Notes under the pieces: generated by a model | The model's input: the letters and a program-made list of their open reading frames with translations, nothing else | What the model was told of the DNA's origin: nothing | The model's database searches: none | Assembly (NCBI RefSeq): GCF_014696615.1 | Contig: NZ_JACJQJ010000036.1 | Span: forward strand, 1 to 64,000 | Direction: 5' to 3' | Length of the DNA stretch: 64,000 nt | Source of the DNA: Nostoc linckia FACHB-104 | Lineage (GTDB): Bacteria > Cyanobacteriota > Cyanobacteriia > Cyanobacteriales > Nostocaceae | Shown: positions 18,090-26,524 of the stretch, piece after piece | Position numbering within the stretch: the stretch's first letter is position 1 | How the letters are laid out: every line of letters starts with the position of its first letter | Made by a program: the position numbers and the translations under genes

Positions 18090-19238
18090 ATGTTCCACAC
18101 TGTATCAATCAACGATAGTCAGAGGTTACAACTTGCACCTTTAGCAACACCAAATCGTCTACTATTAGGGCCAGGGCCTTCCAATGCTCATCCGGCGGTT
18201 CTTCAGGCAATGAATACCTCACCAGTGGGGCATCTCGATCCCGCTTTTCTGGCGTTGATGGATGAAATTCAGTCATTGCTACGCTACGTATGGCAAACAG
18301 AAAACCCCCTAACGATTGCAGTTAGCGGTACGGGAACAGCTGCAATGGAAGCAACTATCGCCAATGTCACAGAACCTGGTGATGTCGTATTAATTGGTGT
18401 AGCGGGATATTTTGGCAATCGCCTTGTAGATATGGCGGGAAGATATGGCGCAGATGTCCGCACTATTACCAAACCCTGGGGGCAAGTCTTCAATTTAGAT
18501 GAAATCCGCACTGCACTAGAAACTCATCACCCAGCAATTCTGGCGTTAGTTCATGCTGAAACTTCCACAGGCGCACGTCAGCCTTTAGAAGGGGTAGCAG
18601 AATTATGTCGTGAATTTGACACGCTGCTACTAGTAGATACCGTTACTAGCCTGGGTGGAGTACCCATATTCTTAGATAATTGGGGAGTTGACCTCGCTTA
18701 TAGCTGTAGTCAAAAAGGCTTGGGTTGTCCTCCGGGTGCTTCACCCTTTACCATGAGTCCCCGTGCTGTAGAGAAATTGCAAAAGAGACGCAACAAGGTT
18801 GCTAACTGGTATTTAGATATGAACTTGTTGGGTAAATACTGGGGAACTGAACGCACCTATCACCATACAGCGCCCATTAATTTGTATTATGCCCTACGAG
18901 AAGCACTGCGTTTAGTTGCGGAGGAAGGACTAGCAAACTGCTGGCAACGTCATCAAAAAAATGTAGAGTATCTCTGGGATAGCTTGGAAGATATTGGATT
19001 AAGTATGCACGTAGAGCGAGAATATCGCCTCCCAACCCTTACCACTGTCCGCATTCCTGAAGGGGTAGATGGCAAAGCCATTGCCCGTAAGTTACTTGAT
19101 GAGCATAACATTGAAATTGGCGGTGGTCTTGGCGAACTAGCTGGTAAAGTTTGGCGCGTTGGGCTAATGGGCTTTAATAGCCGTCAAGAAAGTGTTGATA
19201 GACTTTTAGAAGCGTTGCGCCAGGTATTACCTAAATAG
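18090..19238 (+). CDS. Alanine-glyoxylate/serine-pyruvate aminotransferase family (class V, PLP)
   Basis: A 382-aa PLP enzyme of aminotransferase class V. The cofactor lysine is Lys209 in YSCSQKGLGCPPG. The PLP phosphate and ring contacts SGTGTAAMEA (about 80-87) and LLVDTVTSLGG (about 180-190) are in place. In cyanobacteria this family transaminates glyoxylate with alanine or serine in photorespiratory metabolism. Older databases sometimes mislabel it as a soluble hydrogenase subunit. The length is normal. It is transcribed alone. Donor specificity cannot be fixed from sequence. Confidence 0.9.
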   Translation: MFHTVSINDSQRLQLAPLATPNRLLLGPGPSNAHPAVLQAMNTSPVGHLDPAFLALMDEIQSLLRYVWQTENPLTIAVSGTGTAAMEATIANVTEPGDVVLIGVAGYFGNRLVDMAGRYGADVRTITKPWGQVFNLDEIRTALETHHPAILALVHAETSTGARQPLEGVAELCREFDTLLLVDTVTSLGGVPIFLDNWGVDLAYSCSQKGLGCPPGASPFTMSPRAVEKLQKRRNKVANWYLDMNLLGKYWGTERTYHHTAPINLYYALREALRLVAEEGLANCWQRHQKNVEYLWDSLEDIGLSMHVEREYRLPTLTTVRIPEGVDGKAIARKLLDEHNIEIGGGLGELAGKVWRVGLMGFNSRQESVDRLLEALRQVLPK

Positions 19239-19409
19239 GGATTAGGGATTAGGGACTAGAGATTAGGAATTAGGAACTACTAAGTAGTCTTTTTACCCAG
19301 CGCTCATAACTTTTTCAAGTTAGCCTCTGATGTGATCAATCACACAACGAAGTCATGAAAATTAACTGTACCCAGTACCCAGTACCTAGTCCCCAATCCC
19401 TATTAACCT

Positions 19410-19742
19410 CTATTTATTCTTGTGGCTTTGCTTTCCAGCTTTAGAATGTTGCTCTTTGGTACCGCCCTGAGTGCTTTCTTCGTTATCGTCATTATCATCA
19501 TTATTATTTGATTTGCTGCTGCCTCTGTGGGAACTCTTGCCGCCCTTGCTGCCAATTTCAGCCATGTGTTCTCTGTCTTGGCTTACAGCTTCACCACCCT
19601 TGCGTCCAGCTTCACGGGCTTCCTCAGAGGTAAACTCGTGTGCTGTACCTTTTTCATGAGCAGCGTGTCCACCTTTACTAGCAATTTCGCGTTGCTTATC
19701 TTCATCCATAGAAGCAAAACCGCGCTTACTGGTGTCTGACAT
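19410..19742 (-). CDS. KGG-repeat general stress protein
   Basis: A 110-aa very hydrophilic protein with repeated KGG-type motifs: FASMDEDKQREIASKGGHAA, REAGRKGGEAVSQD and MAEIGSKGGKSSH. A low-complexity acidic/polar tail follows. This is the GsiB/KGG family of small, probably disordered stress proteins. An AAGGAG ribosome binding site stands ahead of ATG 19742. It is monocistronic. The Asn/Asp-rich tail (SNNNDDNDDNEES) may vary between strains. Confidence 0.9.
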   Translation of the reverse strand: MSDTSKRGFASMDEDKQREIASKGGHAAHEKGTAHEFTSEEAREAGRKGGEAVSQDREHMAEIGSKGGKSSHRGSSKSNNNDDNDDNEESTQGGTKEQHSKAGKQSHKNK

Positions 19743-20268
19743 TTGAAAACTCCTTTTAACTAACTAAAGCTTTTGACTTTGTAGCCAGTGGAAACCGGAT
19801 TCGGTTCCTCATGTCAAATAATCACTTCCTTAAGTTAGCTACCAAATTGAGTTGTATTCATGTCTCCTTAGGGAGAAAGATTTACGGTTACAGCATCATT
19901 ATAGATATATACAAAGATATACACTGAAAATCCAAATTAGCGATAACCCATCGGCACAAAAAAACGTAACAAAATCTCCATGAATGCTTTAAGTTCTAAG
20001 CTGCATAAATTTAGATAAATTGTCTTTTTGCAGAGCTTGCTTAATAGAGGAATCTGATTTTTACCGAAATAACCTACTCGTTCATTTGAGTGGTGAAATT
20101 GGTAATAATTACAAAAATTTATAGAGGCTAGGAGTTTCCTAGCCCAAAAATTATGAATTGTTAGCGAATGCTGAATAATTGCTATAGATTGTAAAGTGCG
20201 ATCGCGCTCTTAAAATTCCTCTAACATTGGTAAATAGTTCTGTTGAGGAATCTGAGTTGCTCTCAAGC
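19743..20268. other. Intergenic region upstream of the stress gene
   Basis: 526 bp, AT-rich, presumably holding the promoter of the KGG gene. I see no gene, clear hairpin-plus-T terminator or repeat longer than about 10 bp. Confidence 0.5.
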
Positions 20269-20379
20269 TTACTGAGATAGAAAACCAGCTAATAAAAGAG
20301 GTAAAAGAATTAAAACTGAGATAATCAAAACTAGAGTGCTTGGCTCGATTTTTATAATGTTCTTGTCTGGCTCTGGCAT
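20269..20379 (-). CDS. Putative 36-aa single-helix membrane protein
   Basis: A 36-codon frame (begins MPEPDKNIIKIEPS, ends LLLAGFLSQ) with one strongly hydrophobic helix from about residue 15 to 33. An AAGG element stands 6 bp before the ATG. Many cyanobacterial photosystem, NDH and cytochrome subunits have this size and shape, but I cannot match it to a named one. It lies alone between the KGG gene and a repeat cluster. Confidence 0.4.
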   Translation of the reverse strand: MPEPDKNIIKIEPSTLVLIISVLILLPLLLAGFLSQ

Positions 20380-20456
20380 TGTTAACCTTGGGAAAAAATA
20401 GGTAGACAATTTCAGCCTAAACTATTTTCACGTCTCGATTCAAGTAAAGCATTGAT

Positions 20457-20522
20457 GATGCGTTAGGCGCTAGAATAGTTCTTTCGTGACAAATCATCTT
20501 GGAAACCAGCGCCTAACACATC
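20457..20522. repeat. GATGCGTTAGGCGCT inverted repeat
   Basis: 15-bp arms GATGCGTTAGGCGCT / AGCGCCTAACACATC (one mismatch) around a 36-nt loop. It directly adjoins the MITE-like element that starts at 20527, through the junction CCTAC-TGGACT. The same junction is seen in reverse at 10180-10190. Confidence 0.7.
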
Positions 20523-20526
20523 CTAC

Positions 20527-20633
20527 TGGACTGGGCTGACACGACTAATTTTGTGCATGATATTTATAGTTAAAATGGCGCTAAAGCGCAACTACGAACA
20601 TTTCTCATACAACATTTTAGCTGTGTCAATCCA
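20527..20633. mobile_element. MITE-like element, second TGGACT family copy
   Basis: A 107-bp element. The left end TGGACTGGGCTGACACGACTAA has a 5-bp insertion relative to the copy at 10068; the right end is TTAGCTGTGTCAATCCA. No coding capacity. Internal sequence differs from the first copy, so the family is conserved mainly at its termini. Confidence 0.65.
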
Positions 20634-20663
20634 CTAGTTTTTCACGATGTTTTGATGTCAATT

Positions 20664-21266
20664 CTACTTAACCGCCGAGAATACGGGGCTTGGTCTTTTA
20701 AGCTTGGCGTAGGTGCGGCGAACAGGTGGCTGATGCACCATCGAATAACCCATCCAGAGAATATTCTGCCGTTCTTTAACCGGAAACGAAATTGTGTGGA
20801 CTAATGCATCTTGTTGCCACATCAATGAAGAAAAAGGTTGTGGTGGGTTTTGCTGATTTCCTTCTAATAAATACCCTTGGATATTTTTTCCTAAAGAAAC
20901 TGGCTTACCTGTGTGTCTATGTTTATAAAATTCTTTGATTGCAGTTACAGAATTGGGGCTATCAACGCTAAAACTGCCTACCAAACAAGGCGTATCAGTA
21001 GTTTCACAACTGAACAAACCTACAATCATACTGCGAGGCGAATTGCTAGAAAAAACTTTGACCGTTAATTTACTGAGCAAATCGCGATTGCTACCATCTC
21101 CTAAGCGAATTTGTTCGGGTAAACGCATTGCATAACCCGGTGGTAAGCTTTGCTGAATTTCTGGCAATTCAGAAATAAACACTTCCGATGGAATAGCAGA
21201 AGCAGGAAATGTATTGCCTAAAACAGCTAGAACAACTGGTAAAGTAAGTAATTTACGAAACAGCAT
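20664..21266 (-). CDS. Secreted hypothetical protein
   Basis: A 200-aa protein with an N-terminal signal peptide (FRKLLTLPVVLAVLGNTFPASA, predicted cleavage after ASA). The mature part has two cysteines in CETTDTPC that could form a disulfide. It is Pro- and Ser-rich, with no domain I recognise. It is probably periplasmic and conserved among filamentous cyanobacteria, but I cannot name a function. It is monocistronic. ATG 21266 fits the signal peptide. Confidence 0.65.
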   Translation of the reverse strand: MLFRKLLTLPVVLAVLGNTFPASAIPSEVFISELPEIQQSLPPGYAMRLPEQIRLGDGSNRDLLSKLTVKVFSSNSPRSMIVGLFSCETTDTPCLVGSFSVDSPNSVTAIKEFYKHRHTGKPVSLGKNIQGYLLEGNQQNPPQPFSSLMWQQDALVHTISFPVKERQNILWMGYSMVHQPPVRRTYAKLKRPSPVFSAVK

Positions 21267-21455
21267 GTTTTAACCATTTTTTATAAGTGGATAATAAAAA
21301 CTACTTGAAAAAATGGTTAAACAGCCTGAGAGGAATTACTTATTAATTAGTAATGAAAAAACACAATTGGATGGGGAAAGGGTAAGGGGTAATGGGTAAT
21401 GGGTAATGGGAACAACTAATTACAAATACCGAACACCAAACACCAAACACCCAAA

Positions 21456-22592
21456 TTAAAAATCTACGCCACGTTTGAGTTCTACGCCGTGATTAGCATA
21501 GTGTTTGTGACAATAAACTTCGGAATGGACGCTGGCTAAATCAAAGTATGAAGGTTGATTTTGACAGCGACCGGTGATAATGACTTCCGTATCACGGGGT
21601 TTGCGAAGTAATGCTTGCACAATCGGTTCTACGGGGAGTAATTCTAAGTCAACGGTGGGGTTGAGTTCATCCAAAATAATGGTTTTATACAATCCAGAAG
21701 CGATCGCAGTTTTGGCAATTTCCCAACCTCTTTCGGCTTCTACGTAGTCTAATTCTTGGCGAGAATTGCGCCAGACGATCGCATCTCGACCACAGCGTTG
21801 ATGATCCACTACCTCTGGATATGATTGCTGTAAGGCTGCGATCGCCGCGTCTTCTGTATAGCCGCTACCACCTTTGAGCCATTGCATAATCATCACGCGG
21901 GTAGAACCAGGATGATTGATTCCTCTACCTATGGCTTGCAATGCTTTACCTAAAGCGCTGGTAGACTTACCTTTGCCAGCACCCGTATAAATCTCAATTC
22001 CCTCAATCAGCAATGCTTCTGCTGTAGGGTGGTGTTGAGGTTTCATTTCGGAATGTAAATCGGCAATATCTAGCAGCTTTTGTGGTGCAGCACGTCCAGT
22101 AGCAATAATTTCTAAATCCTGGGGTTTAGACTTAAGTGTCCGTACAACTTCATCAACTTCCAGCAAACCTAAATCTAGAACGGGGTTAATTTCATCTAGA
22201 ACTACAACAGAATACAAACCAGAGGCGATCGCTCCTTTGGCTACATCCCAACCTCTAGCTGCTTCAGCACAGTCAAAGGCAGTAATTTCGTCAGGCCCAA
22301 AATATTCTGCTCTCCCAGTTCGTACTTGGTCAATTAAATGGGGAAAGCCGCGCTGCAATGCAGCAATTGCGCCGTCCTCATCATAATCTCGTTCTGGCCC
22401 CTTTAAGAATCTTAGTAATAAGACACGATTTGCATTGCTCGGTGTATTTATCCCCAAGCCAATCGAGCGCAAAACCACGCCTAAAGCTGCTTGGGACTTC
22501 CCTTTCCCAGCACCATCGTAGACGTGAATTTGACCAGTGAGCCGTTCAGGACGCACTTGCGCCGTGCGAATACCGATACCGTTCCTTGTCAT
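21456..22592 (-). CDS. Tandem-duplicated CobO/BtuR-like corrinoid adenosyltransferase family protein
   Basis: A 378-aa cytoplasmic protein made of two homologous halves. Each half has a P-loop (DGAGKGKSQAALG near 27-39 and TGAGKGKSTSALG near 203-215), a central MW/RFLKG segment, a W-x3-K-x-AIASGLY helix, a Walker B strand (VVVLDEINPVLDL, TIILDELNPTVDL) and a closing TGR. These are CobO/BtuR features: ATP-dependent adenosylation of cob(I)yrinate or cobalamin. Canonical enzymes are about 200-aa single units acting as dimers, so this looks like a fused dimer. I cannot tell whether both sites are active. Confidence 0.82.
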   Translation of the reverse strand: MTRNGIGIRTAQVRPERLTGQIHVYDGAGKGKSQAALGVVLRSIGLGINTPSNANRVLLLRFLKGPERDYDEDGAIAALQRGFPHLIDQVRTGRAEYFGPDEITAFDCAEAARGWDVAKGAIASGLYSVVVLDEINPVLDLGLLEVDEVVRTLKSKPQDLEIIATGRAAPQKLLDIADLHSEMKPQHHPTAEALLIEGIEIYTGAGKGKSTSALGKALQAIGRGINHPGSTRVMIMQWLKGGSGYTEDAAIAALQQSYPEVVDHQRCGRDAIVWRNSRQELDYVEAERGWEIAKTAIASGLYKTIILDELNPTVDLELLPVEPIVQALLRKPRDTEVIITGRCQNQPSYFDLASVHSEVYCHKHYANHGVELKRGVDF

Positions 22593-22731
22593 TTCTCGAA
22601 AAGCTCTAATGTAGCAATTTTTAATCTTAACGAACCTCTTGCACTCTCAGGTAGAGGGGATATGATATTTGGGCATTGGGGATTGGGCGGCATTAAATAT
22701 ATGTATTGATTTTGAATTCTTAATTTTTCTT

Positions 22732-22839
22732 CCCATTCCCCATTACCCATTACCCATTACCCATTACCCATTCCCCATTCCCCATTCCCCATTACCCATT
22801 CCCCATTCCCCATTCCCCATTACCCATTCCCCATTCCCC
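22732..22839. repeat. STRR array (CCCATTA/CCCATTC)
   Basis: About fifteen 7-bp units of CCCATTA and CCCATTC/CCCCATT in mixed order lie in the fraC leader. A frame open through this array ([11 protein letters not shown] repeats) is repeat-derived. Confidence 0.9.
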
Positions 22840-22953
22840 GAAAAATACTGGCACATCAGGATGGTAAAAGGCAAGAACAATGAGATAATTGCCCCCATCA
22901 CAGTGGGTATGCCAGTTATACTCTCTACAGTTAACCCTTACAGAGGAAGGTTT

Positions 22954-23499
22954 ATGCTTGAAGATTGGGCGATTCCTAGAGTATTGCCGATTGGTGCAAT
23001 TTTGTTTGATTTATTATTTTTACTGATGGCCATCTCTATAGAAGGCTACTGTTTTAATAGAAGATTAAAATTTGACAAGAAAACTAGCATTTTTTATTCC
23101 ATATCTATTAATCTGTTTTCCAGCGTCATTGGTTGGGTGGCGTTCTTTGCCATAGAGCCTAGGTTGCCTATCCAGTTGAGAACAGAATTAATTAACTATA
23201 TATTCTTCAATACTGTTAAATATTCTAATACGCAAACTATCATTATTCTGTCCGCTTTTATAATTTTCTTCGCAACGTTCATTGTTAAGCTATTTCTGCT
23301 TAGAGGATTCTCACTTTTACTCAATGAAGAATTTTGGAAGAAGAAAGAGGAAACTACAAACACCGAACCTCCTAATTGGCGTAAGCTCAAGCGTTCTAAG
23401 TTAATTAGTAATAATTTAGTTTCTACTCTGTTAATAGCTAATTCCTTGAGCTATACTGCTATCACTTTGGTTTTGCTAATTCGGAATAAAGCTCTGTAA
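22954..23499 (+). CDS. fraC: Filament integrity protein FraC
   Basis: A 181-aa membrane protein. The start MLEDWAIPRVLPIGAILFDL and the segments EGYCFNRRLKFDKKTSIFY and FFAIEPRLPIQLR match FraC of Anabaena as I recall it. Four or so hydrophobic helices are visible. FraC sits at the septum between cells and, with FraD, is needed for septal junctions and filament integrity under nitrogen starvation. ATG 22954 was chosen because AGAGGAAGG lies just before it and the length then matches the known protein. The longer frame upstream runs into STRR DNA. fraD follows after 63 bp. Confidence 0.88.
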   Translation: MLEDWAIPRVLPIGAILFDLLFLLMAISIEGYCFNRRLKFDKKTSIFYSISINLFSSVIGWVAFFAIEPRLPIQLRTELINYIFFNTVKYSNTQTIIILSAFIIFFATFIVKLFLLRGFSLLLNEEFWKKKEETTNTEPPNWRKLKRSKLISNNLVSTLLIANSLSYTAITLVLLIRNKAL

Positions 23500-23562
23500 T
23501 TTAATTAATTATTTGCGCGACAAAATGAGATAGCGACTATTAAATGAGCTAGAGGTTAAAGC

Positions 23563-24606
23563 ATGAACACATTATTTAAGGATTTACAGGGTTTAACCAA
23601 TTTTGTTTCAGATATCTACGCTAGGATTAAAAGAATATTTGTTCCTCCTAGAGCTTATGCATGGCAAACCTTAATTTATTTAAGTGTCTTTTCTTGGGGA
23701 ATATCTTACTTTGCAACATCTCCTATTAATGATGCAATTGCATTTTTTGGATGGTTATTTTTAATAGCTGGTACATCTTGGTATACTACCGATGACCCTT
23801 TAAGGGTGCCTGGTACTTTTATGCCTGTTGGTGCAGTCATCACTGGATTCTTAGTGAGTGTTTTTGCATTTGGGCAACAAGATAATAATGGCATTACCCC
23901 GAATACAATCGTTTTATGGCCGACAATTTCGGCCTTAATCACCGCCGTACCGGAATTTTTTGAAGGAAGCGGTACAGATGCTAAAGCTCAAATTCCTAAA
24001 CCAGAAGACCGCCAAAGAATAATTGTATTGGTAGCTAGCTGTATGGTGCTAAGTTGCTGGCTGCAATTCTATTTTGTTGTCAATAACTGGGTAGAACAAT
24101 ATCCTAGTTTGTTGTCTGATAATTTTAAAAAAAGTGCGTTTGTAGTGAAAACAGAAATTCCTACAAAAATTCCCCCTAACGGTGCTTTAATTCTCAGAGA
24201 AATTAGACCAAGGCTAGAAAACCAAATTGATAAACAGCCTTGGGCACAAGTGGAAAAATGGTTACAAAATGCTAATGCTAATCTCAGTAATTTAGCCGAG
24301 CAAGCAATCCAAGACAAACGTCTCAGAGAAAAAGATGAGAAGTTTTTATGGCGTATTGAACCACGAATTTCTAATCCCAACCCTCGCAAGAAAGACGAAT
24401 ATATATTAGATATTCTCAGTATTTGGACTGGCCCTAGTTCTGATAGACGTGGGTATTATCTCAAGCAGTCATGTCAAATTCGACCAATTGCAGATACTAC
24501 AAGCAGAGCTACTAATCAAAGAACGGATGAAAAAGCAATCATCGCAGAAGTTGAGTGTGGCAGGGTTAGTGCTCCAATTATGGGATTACCACCAGCGAAA
24601 AGATAA
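23563..24606 (+). CDS. fraD: Septal junction protein FraD
   Basis: A 347-aa protein. The N-terminal 170 residues hold about five membrane helices; the C-terminal half (from about 185) is hydrophilic, likely periplasmic, with a coiled stretch. Size, topology and position between fraC and fraE identify it as FraD, the septal-junction plug component in Anabaena. An AGAGG element lies 8 bp before ATG 23563. The stop codon (24604-24606) coincides with the first base of a MITE-like element, so the native downstream sequence up to fraE has been displaced. Confidence 0.88.
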   Translation: MNTLFKDLQGLTNFVSDIYARIKRIFVPPRAYAWQTLIYLSVFSWGISYFATSPINDAIAFFGWLFLIAGTSWYTTDDPLRVPGTFMPVGAVITGFLVSVFAFGQQDNNGITPNTIVLWPTISALITAVPEFFEGSGTDAKAQIPKPEDRQRIIVLVASCMVLSCWLQFYFVVNNWVEQYPSLLSDNFKKSAFVVKTEIPTKIPPNGALILREIRPRLENQIDKQPWAQVEKWLQNANANLSNLAEQAIQDKRLREKDEKFLWRIEPRISNPNPRKKDEYILDILSIWTGPSSDRRGYYLKQSCQIRPIADTTSRATNQRTDEKAIIAEVECGRVSAPIMGLPPAKR

Positions 24607-24806
24607 GGGACTGACAACTAAAAAATATACCATCACTTTCTTGGCAGTCCCGATGAAACAATTTTCATAGCCAAGTATGAAAGTCGAGGGGGGATTTTTA
24701 CTCAGCACTCAGCACTCAGCACTCAGCACTTTCAAGTCAGAGGGGCAGGGAGAAAAAGAAAAATATTATCTGAGTAAATTGGATAATTTATTTTCTAAAA
24801 ATCTCT
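24606..24806. mobile_element. MITE-like element, copy 2, between fraD and fraE
   Basis: A 201-bp inverted and diverged copy of the element at 16484-16700. Its AGGGACT end is at 24606 and a decayed AAAATCTCT end is at 24806. It contains the mirror tandem repeat (CAGCACT units, 24702-24730). It starts on the last base of the fraD stop codon. Confidence 0.8.
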
Positions 24807-24832
24807 AAATTAATTCAAACTATATTTCTAAA

Positions 24833-25633
24833 ATGCATCATTCATTAGATATGCTGAATTTCAGTAGAATTTTTGTGATCGCGAAGAATGTATTTCAGGA
24901 AGTAATTCGCGATCGCATCTTATATATTATTGGTGTGTATCTCCTGATACTCGCTGCTGCTATTCGCTTACTACCTGAAGTTGCTGCTAATACCGATGGC
25001 AAAATGTTTTTGGACTTTGGTATTGCGGCTATGAGTGTCATTGCCTTAATTGTGGCTGTGTTTGTTGGCACTGGACTAGTTAACAAAGAAATAGAAAAGC
25101 GTACTGTTTTGATGTTAATTGCCAAACCCATTAGTCGCAGTGAATTTATCACTGGTAAATACTTGGGTTTATCGGCTGTCCTAGCACTACTCATTGCCAT
25201 CATGACTGGCATTTATCTAATATTTTTACAAGTTGGACATATTCATCATTCAGCAAATAGTATTTTAATTGCCGCAGTTTTTTTGTTTTTGCAGACATCT
25301 TTAATTGCTGCTGTGGCTATCAGTTTAGGCGTATTTACGAGTTCTTTGTTAGCGATAATTTTGACCTTAGCTGTATATTTATTGGGTAACATTACTCAGG
25401 ATTTATTAAAATTTGGGAAACTTAGCAATAACCCAGGTATTCAACAACTTACTCAAGCTTTGTATTTGATATTGCCAGATTTATCGCGCTTAGATTTAAA
25501 GAATTATGCTGTTTATGGTTTGCAAGCACTACCAGAACCAACTGCGCTGATTGGTAATGCAGCCTACGGCTTAATTTATAGTTCGATGTTGTTAGCGATC
25601 GCAATCTTAGTCTTCTCACGCCGAGAATTTTAA
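24833..25633 (+). CDS. fraE: FraE, ABC-2 type transporter permease
   Basis: A 266-aa integral membrane protein with about six helices of the ABC-2/NosY-like permease class (NVFQEVIRDRILYIIG, KEIEKRTVLMLIAKPISRSEF). Position after fraC-fraD identifies it as FraE, required for filament integrity and heterocyst maturation in Anabaena. ATG 24851 (MLNFSRIF) is an alternative start nearer the usual N-terminus. The gap from fraD, 226 bp, is mostly the MITE-like element, which may alter co-expression. No ATPase gene is adjacent. Confidence 0.86.
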   Translation: MHHSLDMLNFSRIFVIAKNVFQEVIRDRILYIIGVYLLILAAAIRLLPEVAANTDGKMFLDFGIAAMSVIALIVAVFVGTGLVNKEIEKRTVLMLIAKPISRSEFITGKYLGLSAVLALLIAIMTGIYLIFLQVGHIHHSANSILIAAVFLFLQTSLIAAVAISLGVFTSSLLAIILTLAVYLLGNITQDLLKFGKLSNNPGIQQLTQALYLILPDLSRLDLKNYAVYGLQALPEPTALIGNAAYGLIYSSMLLAIAILVFSRREF

Positions 25634-25638
25634 TGATC

Positions 25639-25673
25639 GTAGGATGCGTTAGCTTGAGCGTAACGCATCCTAC
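25639..25673. repeat. Perfect GTAGGATGCGTTA hairpin
   Basis: 13-bp perfect arms with a 9-nt loop between the convergent fraE and pentapeptide genes. It may end transcription from both sides without T-runs. It is a stand-alone copy of the palindrome that adjoins the MITE-like elements at 10.1 and 20.5 kb. Confidence 0.75.
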
Positions 25674-25686
25674 GTGGTCATAATAT

Positions 25687-26190
25687 TTAAGCAACAAATA
25701 TGATTTGTGGCTCCTGAATTGAGCCATCAGGCATGATAGCATCCACGAGCTTGGTATAAGTTAAAATACTTCCCCAAAGCTTGGCTTCAGTTAAGTTAGC
25801 CTCCGTGAGATTTGCCCATGTCAAATCTGCACCAATTAAATTAGCTTCAGTTAAATTAGCTTCTAATAATTTTGCGCCACATAGCTTTGCTCCTGCGAGA
25901 TTTGTTCGCACTAAGTTTGCTTCAATTAACGATGCTTCAATTAATGTGGCTTCAGTCAGATCGGCTTCACTTAAATCAGCCTGACATAAAGAAGCCTGCA
26001 TCAGATTTGCCTCACGCAGGTTAGCACCTGTGAGAATAGAACCGCACAAATTTGCACCACGCAAATCTGCTCCTAAAAAATTAACACCACTCAAATCAAC
26101 TGCTCTCAGGTCGATTCCGCTCAAGTCACATCCGCTGAAATCCCTACTTTGACTCAAAATGAAGTCCTGTTTGTCAGCATAATTTCTCAT
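25687..26190 (-). CDS. Pentapeptide-repeat protein
   Basis: A 167-aa protein made almost wholly of A(D/N)LXX repeats from about residue 20 to 150 (for example LSGVNFLGADLRGANLCGSI). These would fold as a right-handed quadrilateral beta helix of about 26 pentapeptides. There is no signal peptide or membrane segment, so it is cytosolic. Members of this large cyanobacterial family are mostly of unknown function. GAGG lies 7 bp before ATG 26190. It is convergent with fraE. Confidence 0.9.
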   Translation of the reverse strand: MRNYADKQDFILSQSRDFSGCDLSGIDLRAVDLSGVNFLGADLRGANLCGSILTGANLREANLMQASLCQADLSEADLTEATLIEASLIEANLVRTNLAGAKLCGAKLLEANLTEANLIGADLTWANLTEANLTEAKLWGSILTYTKLVDAIMPDGSIQEPQIIFVA

Positions 26191-26447
26191 GGTATTACCT
26201 CAGGGTGTAAATTATGGCAACAATCTATTGTGAAAGTTACTGTATATCGAGCGTACACCCCAAAAGTGAATAAGCAGAGTAGTAAATCAGTAATAATTTC
26301 AGAAAAGTTCAGTCATAAGCGTAAAATGAACCTTTTCAGGTACTTTTTGGCTAAAAAATGCTGACATAAGTCAGGGAAATTTGATATATAAGCAAAGGTC
26401 ATATTTTAAAGTACGGAATTCTCTCACCTACCTATCAGCAATAAAAA
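26191..26447. other. Intergenic upstream of the pentapeptide gene
   Basis: AT-rich region with no gene or strong repeat. It presumably carries the pentapeptide-gene promoter. Confidence 0.4.
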
Positions 26448-26472
26448 AACCTCGGCGAAACTAACCGAGGTT
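26448..26472 (-). terminator. Rho-independent terminator
   Basis: AACCTCGG / CCGAGGTT 8-bp stem, 9-nt loop. On the minus strand it is followed by a run of T, 52 bp after the stop of the Ssl1498-type gene. Confidence 0.85.
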
Positions 26473-26524
26473 GATGGGAGAAGTTCAAATGACGATGAGA
26501 TACAAAAATAAAATTTTTAGAATA

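Noticed and set aside
19471-19739. Frames antisense to the KGG stress gene
   Set aside because: Shadows of a clear KGG-repeat gene with a good ribosome site.
22732-22839. CRISPR-like array
   Set aside because: 7-bp units in direct tandem without spacers; these are STRRs, as are the other heptamer tracts.
22669-22953. N-terminal extension of FraC through [11 protein letters not shown]-like repeats
   Set aside because: Encoded by the STRR array; the family start and a strong ribosome site support 22954.
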